Both the position numbers and the translations under genes were made by a program. From the NCBI RefSeq assembly GCF_024707105.1, contig NZ_JANQAJ010000012.1:62001-126000 (forward strand): a stretch of DNA of 64,000 bases, read 5' to 3'. A model generated the notes under the pieces. It worked only from the letters and a program-made list of their open reading frames with translations, did no database searches and had not been told where the DNA came from. Below are positions 1 through 6,966 of the stretch, piece by piece. The DNA is from Devosia ginsengisoli (lineage in GTDB: Bacteria; Pseudomonadota; Alphaproteobacteria; Rhizobiales; Devosiaceae). Within the stretch, counting starts at the first letter, position 1; each line of letters starts with the position of its first letter.

Positions 1-219
1 ATGCAGGAACACCCAGCCACCGGCGGCGAACAGGATGATCGATATGGCCTTCGGCAAGGCGCCGGAGGCGAAATTGGCAATCTGGCCAACGGTGAGTTCG
101 ATCGCGCCATACCAGATGAGGCCGGCGATGAAGATGATCGTCGCGCCGCCGATCACATCGATACGCCTGTAATGGGGAACCGGCGATGGCGGCGCCATGG
201 CCACGCGTTCAGATGTCAT
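1..219 (-). CDS. TctB-like small membrane subunit of a tripartite tricarboxylate transporter (partial, C-terminus outside window)
   Basis: Only the first 73 residues are present; the gene runs off the left edge. After a basic N-terminus (HYRRIDVIGG) come two hydrophobic segments, roughly residues 23-36 and 57-72, joined by a short loop containing GALPKA. This is the usual layout of TctB, the small four-helix subunit of TTT solute-importer systems. A good Shine-Dalgarno (AGGAGG) precedes the ATG. It lies 84 bases downstream of the tctC-like gene and in the same direction, so the two form an operon whose large permease (TctA) should be just outside the window. The family assignment rests on topology and context. 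Confidence 0.72.
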   Translation of the reverse strand, partial: MTSERVAMAPPSPVPHYRRIDVIGGATIIFIAGLIWYGAIELTVGQIANFASGALPKAISIILFAAGGWVFLH

Positions 220-263
220 GTTCGAAGTTCCTCCTGTCGGCTCGCCGTGCCCAGCACAGCCCC

Positions 264-289
264 GGCGGCCGGGACATTGCCCGGCCGCC
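264..289 (-). promoter_or_regulatory. Intercistronic hairpin between tctC and tctB (module A)
   Basis: Perfect 10-bp arms GGCGGCCGGG / CCCGGCCGCC flank a 6-base loop. There is no run of T, so it is not a clear terminator. The same arrangement is present between tctC and tctB of module B, which suggests differential expression of the abundant binding protein over the membrane subunits. Confidence 0.6.
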
Positions 290-303
290 AGTTGCGCATT
301 CCG

Positions 304-1313
304 TCACTCGGCCGGGCCGACTTCCTCGATCAGGGCCTTCCAGCCGCTGACCTGCCGCTCCATGAAGTCATAGGTTTCAGCGACATTGTAGTCGCGCCGC
401 TCGATCTCGAGGTCGGCATAGCGATCGGTAGCCATCTGGCCCTGCAGTGCCTCGAGCGTCTTGGCGTTGAGGAATTCGACGATCTCGTCCGGGGTATCCT
501 TGGGAACGAAGAGGCCGATCCAGGAGTCGATGAGATAGTCGCTGACGCCTGCCTCATCGATGGTCTGCACGTCAGGCAAGGCCGGCGACTTGTCGGGACC
601 GGTCATTACGATGGGCGTGACGCTGCCCGAGCGGATGAATGGCAGAGCGGTCGAGATATCGAGGATGCTCGCCGAGACGCGCCCGGCGATGACGTCGGTC
701 ATGGCTTCCGTCACGCCCTTGTAGGGCACAGGAGTCATTGTCAGGCCCGTCCGGTTTTCAAGGCCCTTGCGGGCGAATTCGCCGACGGCGGTCCAGCCCG
801 CATAGGTCAGCTCGCCTTCATGGGCCTTGCCGTATTCGATCAACTCGCCCAGCGTCTTCACCTCGAGATTGTTGGCCACGACCATGACGTAGGGCGTGTA
901 GCCGATCAGGGCGACGGGGCGCATGTCGGTGAGCGGGTCATAGTCGGCCGCGGTATTGGTAGCGGGGTTGATGGCGATGGTCGAAGCGGCGCCCAGGATC
1001 ACGCTGTAGCCATCCGGTGTGGCGGCGATACCCTGCTTGGTGCCGGCCACGCCCGCCGAACCAGCCACATTTTCCACGATGATACGCTGCTTGATCAGCG
1101 GCGCGATGGCTTCCCCCAGATGCGGGTCTGGGTGTCGGCCCCTCCGCCGGCACCGAACGGCACGATCGCGGTGATGGGCTGGTTGGGGTAGTCCTGAGCC
1201 ATCGCGCCTGATGGTGCGAGACCGAAAACTGCCGCCACGACAAGAGCCGTCGCGGCCAGCCGGTGCCGCATTTTCCGGCCCGTGTTTCGAGGCCCTGAAA
1301 CAAAGCTATTCAT
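304..1313 (-). pseudogene. TctC/Bug-family periplasmic solute-binding protein, frameshifted in this sequence
   Basis: This is the extracytoplasmic binding protein of a TTT importer, about 336 residues if repaired. The ATG at 1313 has a GGGAGG ribosome site. The N-terminus is a signal peptide (hydrophobic stretch ending AMAQDYP), followed by the family motif IVPFGAGGGAD. The frame breaks at the C5 run at 1113-1117. Adding one G on the coding strand restores WGEAIAPLIKQRIIVENVAG and runs straight into the rest of the protein (VPYKGVTEAMTDVIAG, PALPDVQTIDEAG), all typical of Bug proteins. It is followed by tctB. A homopolymer sequencing error is more likely than true decay. The ligand, probably a carboxylate, cannot be deduced. 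Confidence 0.85.
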
Positions 1314-1458
1314 CGAAATTCCTCCCTGGTGTGGCGTCGTAACGCCATCTGTATATGGTCGCAAACGTGGTAGGCGCGGTCCGCCGCAAGACGCCGCGCG
1401 GCGTCAGCATCGGGATGCTATGGCAGATTTCGGTCCGGGCCAGATCGCGCGCATATTG

Positions 1459-1473
1459 TTTCGAGCAATGAAA
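1459..1473. promoter_or_regulatory. Putative IclR operator, copy 1 of 6 (TTTC-N7-GAAA)
   Basis: TTTC GAGCAAT GAAA lies 146 bases upstream of the tctC start. It is nearly identical to copy 4 (TTTC GAGCGAT GAAA). All six copies fall in the short intergenic regions of module A. Confidence 0.55.
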
Positions 1474-1510
1474 ACCACCCGCTTTGTCGCTCGCCAAGGG
1501 CCCGGCGCTC

Positions 1511-2263
1511 CTAGCGCTGCGCCCCCATCACATCCAGCACCGCGCCGGTGACCAGCGAGGCCTTGTTCGACAGCAGCCAGGCAATGGCCTCGGCCACTTC
1601 CTCGGGCTGGCCGGCCCGCCCCAGCGGGTTCTTGGCGGCGAATTCCTTCACCCGGTCCGCCTGACCGGCCTTGGCATGGATCGGTGTGTCGATCATGCCC
1701 GGGCGGATGGCATTGATGCGGACGCCATCGCGGGCGACCTCGACGGCCAGGCCCTTGGTGATGATATCGACGGCAGCCTTGGAGCCGGCATAGTGGATGA
1801 ACCGACCGGGCGAGCCCGTTAGGGCGCCGATCGAGGAAATATTGACGATGCTGCCGCCGGCGCCGCCATGCTTGGTCGACATCCGCTTGATGGCTTCTCG
1901 GCAGGCGATGAGCACGCCAACGGTATTGACCGCGAAAATGTCCATGGCTTCCTGAAAGTCGTAATTATCGGCAGAGCGGTGCTGCGGGCCATTGACGCCG
2001 GCATTGTTGACCAGGCCGGTCAGAGGACCAAAGGCTTTGTCACTCTCGGCGAACAGGTGCAGGATATCGGCTTCCTTGCCCATATCGGCACCAACAGCGA
2101 TCGCCTTGCCACCGGCCTTCTCGACCTCGGCGACGACGCCTTCGGCAAGCTCGCGCGAACTCTTGTAGTTCACGACCACGCTGGCGCCGGCGGCCCCGAG
2201 CAGGCGGGCCGTGGCCGCGCCGATGCCGCTGCTGGCACCCGTTACAATAACAACGTCTCCCAT
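1511..2263 (-). CDS. Short-chain dehydrogenase/reductase (SDR), classical type
   Basis: A 250-residue NAD(P)-dependent oxidoreductase with the full classical SDR signature. The cofactor motif TGASSGIGAA is at residues 9-18, NNAG is near residue 86, a catalytic Ser is in NISSIGAL, and the active-site YAGSK (Tyr-x3-Lys) is near residues 155-159, followed by the IRPGMIDTP segment. The length is normal. The ATG has a strong GGAGG site. It is divergent from the DUF849 gene across 263 bases holding two copies of the module A operator, so it is probably induced with the rest of module A. It likely oxidises or reduces a hydroxy/keto intermediate; the substrate is unknown. Confidence 0.87.
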   Translation of the reverse strand: MGDVVIVTGASSGIGAATARLLGAAGASVVVNYKSSRELAEGVVAEVEKAGGKAIAVGADMGKEADILHLFAESDKAFGPLTGLVNNAGVNGPQHRSADNYDFQEAMDIFAVNTVGVLIACREAIKRMSTKHGGAGGSIVNISSIGALTGSPGRFIHYAGSKAAVDIITKGLAVEVARDGVRINAIRPGMIDTPIHAKAGQADRVKEFAAKNPLGRAGQPEEVAEAIAWLLSNKASLVTGAVLDVMGAQR

Positions 2264-2372
2264 GAGACCTCCTGCATATGACGATAAACACGGGGAGCCG
2301 GCTCGGGATACCCGTGAACGAGTATCGACGTTAGGCGACGGCCCCTGCCCCGAGAATCCTTTTCTGCGTGAT

Positions 2373-2387
2373 TTTCATTTGCCGAAA
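2373..2387. promoter_or_regulatory. Putative IclR operator, copy 2 of 6
   Basis: TTTC ATTTGCC GAAA; read on the minus strand it is TTTC GGCAAAT GAAA. It lies between the divergent SDR and DUF849 genes. Confidence 0.55.
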
Positions 2388-2431
2388 GCATTCGCGGCCG
2401 ACGGCCCCGCCGAGGCTGGAGGCCGCGTTTC

Positions 2432-2446
2432 TTTCGGCCCTCGAAA
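2432..2446. promoter_or_regulatory. Putative IclR operator, copy 3 of 6
   Basis: TTTC GGCCCTC GAAA, 59 bases from copy 2 in the same divergent promoter region and 80 bases before the DUF849 start. Confidence 0.5.
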
Positions 2447-2526
2447 TCTGCGGTTTTGGCGGGGGAATAACCCGGCGGTTTCGCTACTGACGCTGCACCG
2501 ATGCCGGTCAGAAGCGGAGCGCCAAC

Positions 2527-3459
2527 ATGACCAAACAACGCAAGATCATCATAACCTGCGCCGTTACAGGCGCCATCCATACGCCATCGATGTCGCCGCA
2601 TCTGCCCGTCACGCCTGCCGAGATCATCGATGCGGCCGTCGGCGCCGCCGAGGCCGGAGCCGCCATTATTCACCTGCATGCGCGCAACCCGGTGACCGGG
2701 CAGCCCGACCAGTCGATCGAGCAGTTTGGCGCCATCCTGCCGGCGATCAAGCAGCGCACCGACTGCGTCCTCAACATCACGACGGGCGGCTCCCCGACCA
2801 TGAGCATAGACGAGCGCCTGCGGCCGGTGGCGGAATTCAAGCCCGAAGTAGCGTCGCTCAATATGGGATCGATGAATTTCGGCCTCTATCCCATGCTGTC
2901 GCGCTACGGCACCTTCAAGCATGAATGGGAGCGTCCCTATCTCGAAGGCTCGCGCGACCGGGTCTTCCGCAACACCTTCGCCGATATCGAGAAAATCCTG
3001 ACGACCTGCGCCGAGAACGGCACGCGGTTCGAGATCGAGTGCTACGATATCGGCCATCTCTATACCTGCGCCCATTTCTTCGAGCGTGGGCTGCTCAAGG
3101 CGCCGGTCTTTATCCAGAGCGTCTTCGGCATCCTGGGCGGCATCGGCACGCATAATGAAGACGTGATGCATATGAAGCGCACGGCCGACCGCCTGTTCGG
3201 CGACGCCTATCGCTGGTCCGTGCTGGGCGCGGGCCGGAGCCAGATGGCCATCGCCATGCAATCAGTGCTCATGGGCGGCCATCTGCGGGTCGGGCTCGAA
3301 GACTCGCTATGGGCCGGACCGGGAAAACTGGCGGAATCCAATGCCCAGCAGGTCCAGCTCGCGCGCCAGATGGTCGAAGCGCTCGGCTTTGCCGTGGCCA
3401 CGCCCGACGAGGCCCGCGACATGCTGGCATTGAAGGGCAGCGATCGCGTGAATTTCTAA
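2527..3459 (+). CDS. Beta-keto acid cleavage enzyme (BKACE, DUF849 family)
   Basis: A 310-residue protein with hallmarks of the DUF849/BKACE family: the opening IIITCAVTGAIHTPSMSPHLPVTP segment (split here only by description), the zinc-binding pair in HLHAR (about residues 46-48) and a TIM-barrel length. Known members, such as 3-keto-5-aminohexanoate cleavage enzyme and dehydrocarnitine cleavage enzyme, condense a beta-keto acid with acetyl-CoA to give acetoacetate and a new CoA ester. The ATG follows GGAG at proper spacing. It is divergent from the SDR and convergent with the cupin gene. In this context it probably cleaves the keto acid produced in module A; the exact substrate is open. Confidence 0.9.
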   Translation: MTKQRKIIITCAVTGAIHTPSMSPHLPVTPAEIIDAAVGAAEAGAAIIHLHARNPVTGQPDQSIEQFGAILPAIKQRTDCVLNITTGGSPTMSIDERLRPVAEFKPEVASLNMGSMNFGLYPMLSRYGTFKHEWERPYLEGSRDRVFRNTFADIEKILTTCAENGTRFEIECYDIGHLYTCAHFFERGLLKAPVFIQSVFGILGGIGTHNEDVMHMKRTADRLFGDAYRWSVLGAGRSQMAIAMQSVLMGGHLRVGLEDSLWAGPGKLAESNAQQVQLARQMVEALGFAVATPDEARDMLALKGSDRVNF

Positions 3460-3492
3460 GGCCGGAGCCAGGGCGGCCCCGGCCAGTCGCCA

Positions 3493-4422
3493 TCAGCCCG
3501 ATTTCTGCCAGCTGAGTAGCGTGCCGCCGGTCTTCGGCTCCCCGTCACGGCCTTGCGCCGGCAGGGGATAGTCGTCTTCGTTCAGGACAAATCCGGGCTT
3601 GGAGGCGAAGTCCATGCGCGGCGGGCAGAAGATGTCGTAGAGCGAACTCTCCGGACCATCCGCCCCGACATCCCGGCTCGTGTGAATGGCGCGAGCGGGA
3701 ATGACCACGACCGATGGTGTCGGCGTCACCGAATGATCGTCGGGAATCCAGGCGCTCAGGTCGGCGCCCCAGTTGTAGCGGATATGGTGGATCCAGGCGC
3801 CGTCCAGGCACAACGAGGCCTGTTCGAAATCATCATGCCAGTGCGGGCTCAGCTCCGTCGTGCCGCGGCGGGTGAAGAAATGGCCGAAGAGGTTCACCAT
3901 CATATTGGTGGACCGGAAGCAGCGGGGCTGGATGCGATCCCCCTCGGGATCGAAATATTGCGCCAGCGGATAGTGGCGGATCCTGAAGCCGCCGATGGGC
4001 TCGGGCCAGAGATCGACCGGCGCCAGTTCCGGCGCGCCGTCGGCATAGACGTCGTTGTTGATGGCAAGCGCCATGACGTTGGTCGCCGCCTTTGAAAATA
4101 TCCGGGCAATCCTGCCGGCATTGCGGGCAATGAGCCGGCCCGAGCTGGGTGGCAGGATGGTGAGCGAGTCAGGTTCGGCCAGTATGGATTCGCCGCCGGT
4201 TTCCACTTCCATTGCCGCGCCGCGCGGCGGAATGATGAGCATGTGCTCCTCGGGATTGTTCTGCCAGGTCAGCACCGCGCCGGCTTCGACCTCCGAGACG
4301 CAGACGGCCATATTGCCACCCCGCGTGATCCAAGTCCGCGACAGGCCGTCCTTGCCGACCTGCTGGGGTTCCTGTTCGGAAAAGACCGACCGGGACGCCT
4401 GCCGGCGTGAGAGTTCGCTCAT
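3493..4422 (-). CDS. Cupin-like protein, unassigned function
   Basis: About 309 residues. The ATG at 4422 is preferred to the one two codons upstream because AAGGAG then sits 7 bases away. The sequence looks like a tandem cupin: an N-terminal half with WQNNPEEHMLIIPPRGAAM and a C-terminal half with SPHWHDDFEQASLCLDGAW, VVVIPARAIHTS and YDIFCPP. The HWHDDFEQ ... H pattern resembles a cupin metal site (His, His, Glu, His). No catalytic family can be named. It may be an isomerase, a hydrolase or a dioxygenase of the module A substrate. It is transcribed away from the IclR gene, with two operator copies between them. Confidence 0.65.
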   Translation of the reverse strand: MSELSRRQASRSVFSEQEPQQVGKDGLSRTWITRGGNMAVCVSEVEAGAVLTWQNNPEEHMLIIPPRGAAMEVETGGESILAEPDSLTILPPSSGRLIARNAGRIARIFSKAATNVMALAINNDVYADGAPELAPVDLWPEPIGGFRIRHYPLAQYFDPEGDRIQPRCFRSTNMMVNLFGHFFTRRGTTELSPHWHDDFEQASLCLDGAWIHHIRYNWGADLSAWIPDDHSVTPTPSVVVIPARAIHTSRDVGADGPESSLYDIFCPPRMDFASKPGFVLNEDDYPLPAQGRDGEPKTGGTLLSWQKSG

Positions 4423-4522
4423 GTTCATTCTCCTTGCGCGGCGGCCAAACCAATCCGGGCGCCGATCTAGATCGGGCCAGTATGTGGCAAGGTCCGGCGA
4501 GGGACGGGCCGCGCCTGCAGGA

Positions 4523-4537
4523 TTTCGAGCGATGAAA
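4523..4537. promoter_or_regulatory. Putative IclR operator, copy 4 of 6
   Basis: TTTC GAGCGAT GAAA in the divergent cupin / iclR promoter region. It differs from copy 1 by one base over 15. Confidence 0.6.
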
Positions 4538-4552
4538 ATTCCGGCTTCCCGG

Positions 4553-4567
4553 TTTCACCTTGTGAAA
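4553..4567. promoter_or_regulatory. Putative IclR operator, copy 5 of 6
   Basis: TTTC ACCTTGT GAAA, 30 bases (about three helical turns) from copy 4, measured start to start. Its arms can also be read as TTTCA / TGAAA. Confidence 0.55.
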
Positions 4568-4653
4568 TCGAAGTCGCTGTGATTTCGTTGCCGGCACCGC
4601 AACCCCTAGAGTTGGCAGCTCTAGCGCCGCCTGTGCGGCAGATCGGGGGAAAA

Positions 4654-5595
4654 ATGGAAATAGCTGTTCACGACGAGGACCGTGAGGGGCCCGCGCGGGA
4701 GATCGTCGCCAGCCCCACCTCGACCAGCGTGCATCGCCGCACCAATTCCCGGCGTGGCTCGACCGACCCGCAGGACCGCTCCTATCCGCCGGTCAACTCC
4801 GTGCGTCGTGCCCTGCAAATCCTCAAGGTCGCGAACCAGAAATCCATCGCAACCGTGAATTCGCTGCATGCCGAGACCGGCATTCCGCGCCCGACGATCG
4901 TGCGCATGCTCGAAACGCTGATGCATGAAGGCTATGTGGTTCGTGACAATATGTGTGGCGGCTATCGCGTCACGGGCAAGGTGGCGGAGCTTTCGGCGGG
5001 CTATAGCGGCATATCGCGGGTGATCGAGATTGCCCGCCCGCTCGCCATCGGGCTGACCCGGCAGATCAAGTGGCCGATCGGACTGGGCGAAATCGACGGC
5101 GACGCCATCGAAATCCGCTACTGGACCGGCACGATCAGCCCCGTCGTCCACACCAATACCGTCCTCGGCAAGCGTCCCGATCTGCTCACATCGGCAATGG
5201 GCCGCGCCTATATGGCCTTCTGCGGCGACGACGAGCGCGACCGGCACATTCGCGCCCTGCGCAAGCGGCTGCCGGCAGAATTCGGCGCCGACGAAGAGGT
5301 CGAATTCCGCGACCTGCTGGATCGCATCCGGCAGTCCGGCCTCGCCATGCGGGTGCCCGGCACCGGGCCGACCCGCATGACCACGTTCAGCGTACCCATC
5401 CTGGAAAAGGAACGGGTCGCCGCTGTCATGTCGGTGAGCTTCTTTACCGCGTCGGTGCCCCGCAAGGATGTGCGTCAGACGGTACTGGAGCCGCTGATCG
5501 AGACGCGGATCAATATCGAACACGCGCTCGCCTTCATCAGCGATCGCCCGCATCTCGATCCGTCCGCCGAGCGGGATTACGAGGTGGACCTCTAG
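4654..5595 (+). CDS. IclR-family transcriptional regulator (proposed regulator of module A)
   Basis: A 313-residue protein with an unusually long, polar N-terminal arm of about 45 residues. A winged helix-turn-helix follows (SVRRALQILKVANQ, then ETGIPRPTIVRMLETLMHEGYV), then the IclR effector domain (LAIGLTRQI through SAMGRAYMAF to AVMSVSFF). An ATG 75 bases upstream is also open, but the start at 4654 sits behind GGGGGA. It lies in the centre of module A, divergent from the cupin gene. Six TTTC-N7-GAAA sites, two in its own promoter, suggest autoregulation and control of all module A units. IclR proteins may repress or activate; the sequence does not tell which. Confidence 0.88.
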   Translation: MEIAVHDEDREGPAREIVASPTSTSVHRRTNSRRGSTDPQDRSYPPVNSVRRALQILKVANQKSIATVNSLHAETGIPRPTIVRMLETLMHEGYVVRDNMCGGYRVTGKVAELSAGYSGISRVIEIARPLAIGLTRQIKWPIGLGEIDGDAIEIRYWTGTISPVVHTNTVLGKRPDLLTSAMGRAYMAFCGDDERDRHIRALRKRLPAEFGADEEVEFRDLLDRIRQSGLAMRVPGTGPTRMTTFSVPILEKERVAAVMSVSFFTASVPRKDVRQTVLEPLIETRINIEHALAFISDRPHLDPSAERDYEVDL

Positions 5596-5601
5596 TCCCC
5601 G

Positions 5602-6063
5602 TCAGTCATCGTCCAGGACCGGGTTGGTGGCCGGCGCGCCGCCCTCGAACCAGATGTCGAACTTGCGGAAGGTGACCTTCCAGCCATCGGCCGTGTTGAT
5701 AAGACGGTCGGTCATATAGGCGATCTGGATGGGTGGATGCGTCGGCAGGACGGGTTTGCCGTCCGCGGCATAGAGCATCATGAACCAGTGGCAGACCGCC
5801 TTGTCGGGACCGCCGTCGAACTGCGCCTGAAAATTCTGCACCGAATGCACCACGGTGCGGGCGCCGCGATCCTCGCGCCACTTGTAGAAAGCGCGGATTT
5901 TCTCGCGGCCCGCATAGGACGCTGCAGGACCCTCGAACAGCCCGTCGGGCGTATAATAATCGGGCGCATTGCGGCCCCAGTTCGTATCGACATCGTGCCA
6001 GTAGTCGATCAGCAGCGTATGCAGCACCCGCGTCAGTTCGAACCTGTTTTCGTCAATGCGCAT
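5602..6063 (-). CDS. SnoaL-like / NTF2-fold protein
   Basis: A 153-residue protein with the small alpha+beta-cone pattern of SnoaL_4-type polypeptides: VLHTLLIDYWHDVDTNWGRNAPDYY near the start, YAGREKIRAFYKWREDRGAR in the middle and a C-terminal WKVTFRKFDIWFEGG. Members act as isomerases, dehydratases, aldol cyclases or non-catalytic partners of ring-hydroxylating enzymes, so a specific role cannot be named. The start overlaps the end of the HpaI aldolase gene by 11 bases, which implies translational coupling. It ends 6 bases from the end of iclR (convergent). Confidence 0.72.
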   Translation of the reverse strand: MRIDENRFELTRVLHTLLIDYWHDVDTNWGRNAPDYYTPDGLFEGPAASYAGREKIRAFYKWREDRGARTVVHSVQNFQAQFDGGPDKAVCHWFMMLYAADGKPVLPTHPPIQIAYMTDRLINTADGWKVTFRKFDIWFEGGAPATNPVLDDD

Positions 6064-6853
6064 CTTTGTCTCTCCCTTCGAGTTCGGCGAGAGTGGTCAA
6101 TGCCGCCCGCGCCGACTTGGCCATGAAACCCTGGTCCGAACCCATCATGAATGCCGTCGCGCCCAGCGCGGCCATGGCTCTGGCGTCCTCGCCGTCACTG
6201 CAGATGGTGATGGCCGACACCCCATGCCTGATGGCGGCGGCCATGATCGAACGCACCGCCTCCATCGTCCGGGGGTCGTTGATTGCTTCGCCGCCCAGCG
6301 CTGCCGTCAGGTCGCCGCGCCCGATGAAGATGGCGTCGAGCCCGGCAACGGACAGAATGTCATCGAGGACATCGAGGGCTTCCAGGTCCTCGATCATGGC
6401 GATGCAGGCGGTTTCGTGATCCTGTGTGGCCTTATGGGCCTCGTATCCGACCGCGCCATAGGCCCCGGCCCGCGTCGTATTGGCAAAGCCGCGCCTGCCA
6501 CCCTTGTAGCGGGCCGCCGCCACGATGGCCTCGGCGCGTTCCCGCGAACAGATATGGGGCACCAGCACGCCAGAAGCGCCGGTATCCAGTGCCGTCTGGA
6601 TCGCCGACGGCGCCGCTTCGGCAACGCGAACCACCCCGGCGATATCGGCGCCACGCGCGGCCAGCAGCATCTGGTCCAGTGCCGCCAGGCCGATCGCGGC
6701 ATGCTCCATATCGATGACGACGAAATCGAACCCGGTCTGGCCGAGGATTTCTATGGCGTGGCTGGTCGGTGTCTTGACGAAAGTGCCGGCCAGGTGCGCG
6801 CCGGCTCTCAGCCGCGCGGCGAACTGACGAAAGGAAGCAGTAGTGGGCGGCAT
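6053..6853 (-). CDS. HpcH/HpaI-family class II aldolase
   Basis: 266 residues of the HpcH/HpaI aldolase (PEP-mutase-like TIM barrel) family. Key stretches are GTFVKTPTSHAIEILGQTGFDFVVIDMEHA, whose Asp-Met-Glu carries the first metal and substrate contacts, the segment GVLVPHICSRERAEAIVAAARY, CIAMIEDLEALDVLDDI with the metal-binding Glu, and IFIGRGDLTAALG. These enzymes cleave 4-hydroxy-2-keto acids (pyruvate is released) with a divalent metal. It is the first gene of a two-gene operon with the SnoaL-like gene. A hairpin pairs with its ribosome site and operator copy 6 lies 66 bases upstream. Confidence 0.87.
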   Translation of the reverse strand: MPPTTASFRQFAARLRAGAHLAGTFVKTPTSHAIEILGQTGFDFVVIDMEHAAIGLAALDQMLLAARGADIAGVVRVAEAAPSAIQTALDTGASGVLVPHICSRERAEAIVAAARYKGGRRGFANTTRAGAYGAVGYEAHKATQDHETACIAMIEDLEALDVLDDILSVAGLDAIFIGRGDLTAALGGEAINDPRTMEAVRSIMAAAIRHGVSAITICSDGEDARAMAALGATAFMMGSDQGFMAKSARAALTTLAELEGRDKDAH

Positions 6854-6855
6854 GG

Positions 6856-6879
6856 ATCGACTCCTTGTGCGGAGTCGAT
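6856..6879 (-). promoter_or_regulatory. Hairpin sequestering the ribosome-binding site of the HpaI aldolase gene
   Basis: Arms ATCGACTCC and GGAGTCGAT are perfect over 9 bp with a 6-base loop. In the mRNA the second arm starts with the GGAG of the Shine-Dalgarno and ends 2 bases before the ATG. Folding would block initiation, so this is a candidate translational control element. Confidence 0.5.
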
Positions 6880-6884
6880 ACCAA

Positions 6885-6906
6885 GGTGACGCCTGATGGC
6901 GTCACC
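6885..6906 (-). promoter_or_regulatory. Second hairpin upstream of the aldolase gene
   Basis: GGTGACGCC TGAT GGCGTCACC, perfect 9-bp arms. In the transcript it precedes the ribosome-site hairpin by 5 bases. It is not followed by a U run, so it may be an attenuator, a stabiliser or a weak terminator for the upstream tct operon. Confidence 0.45.
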
Positions 6907-6918
6907 TGTTCTGCCTTG

Positions 6919-6933
6919 TTTCGACGCGCGAAA
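6919..6933. promoter_or_regulatory. Putative IclR operator, copy 6 of 6
   Basis: TTTC GACGCGC GAAA, 66 bases upstream of the HpaI aldolase start and downstream of tctA. Confidence 0.55.
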
Positions 6934-6966
6934 ATCGAGCCGGGGCGTGTCGTTTTCAGTACCCGG

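Noticed and set aside
3461..3485. A terminator between the DUF849 and cupin genes (GGCCGG ... CCGGCC)
   Set aside because: The arms are only 6 bp with a 13-base GC-rich loop and there is no T run.
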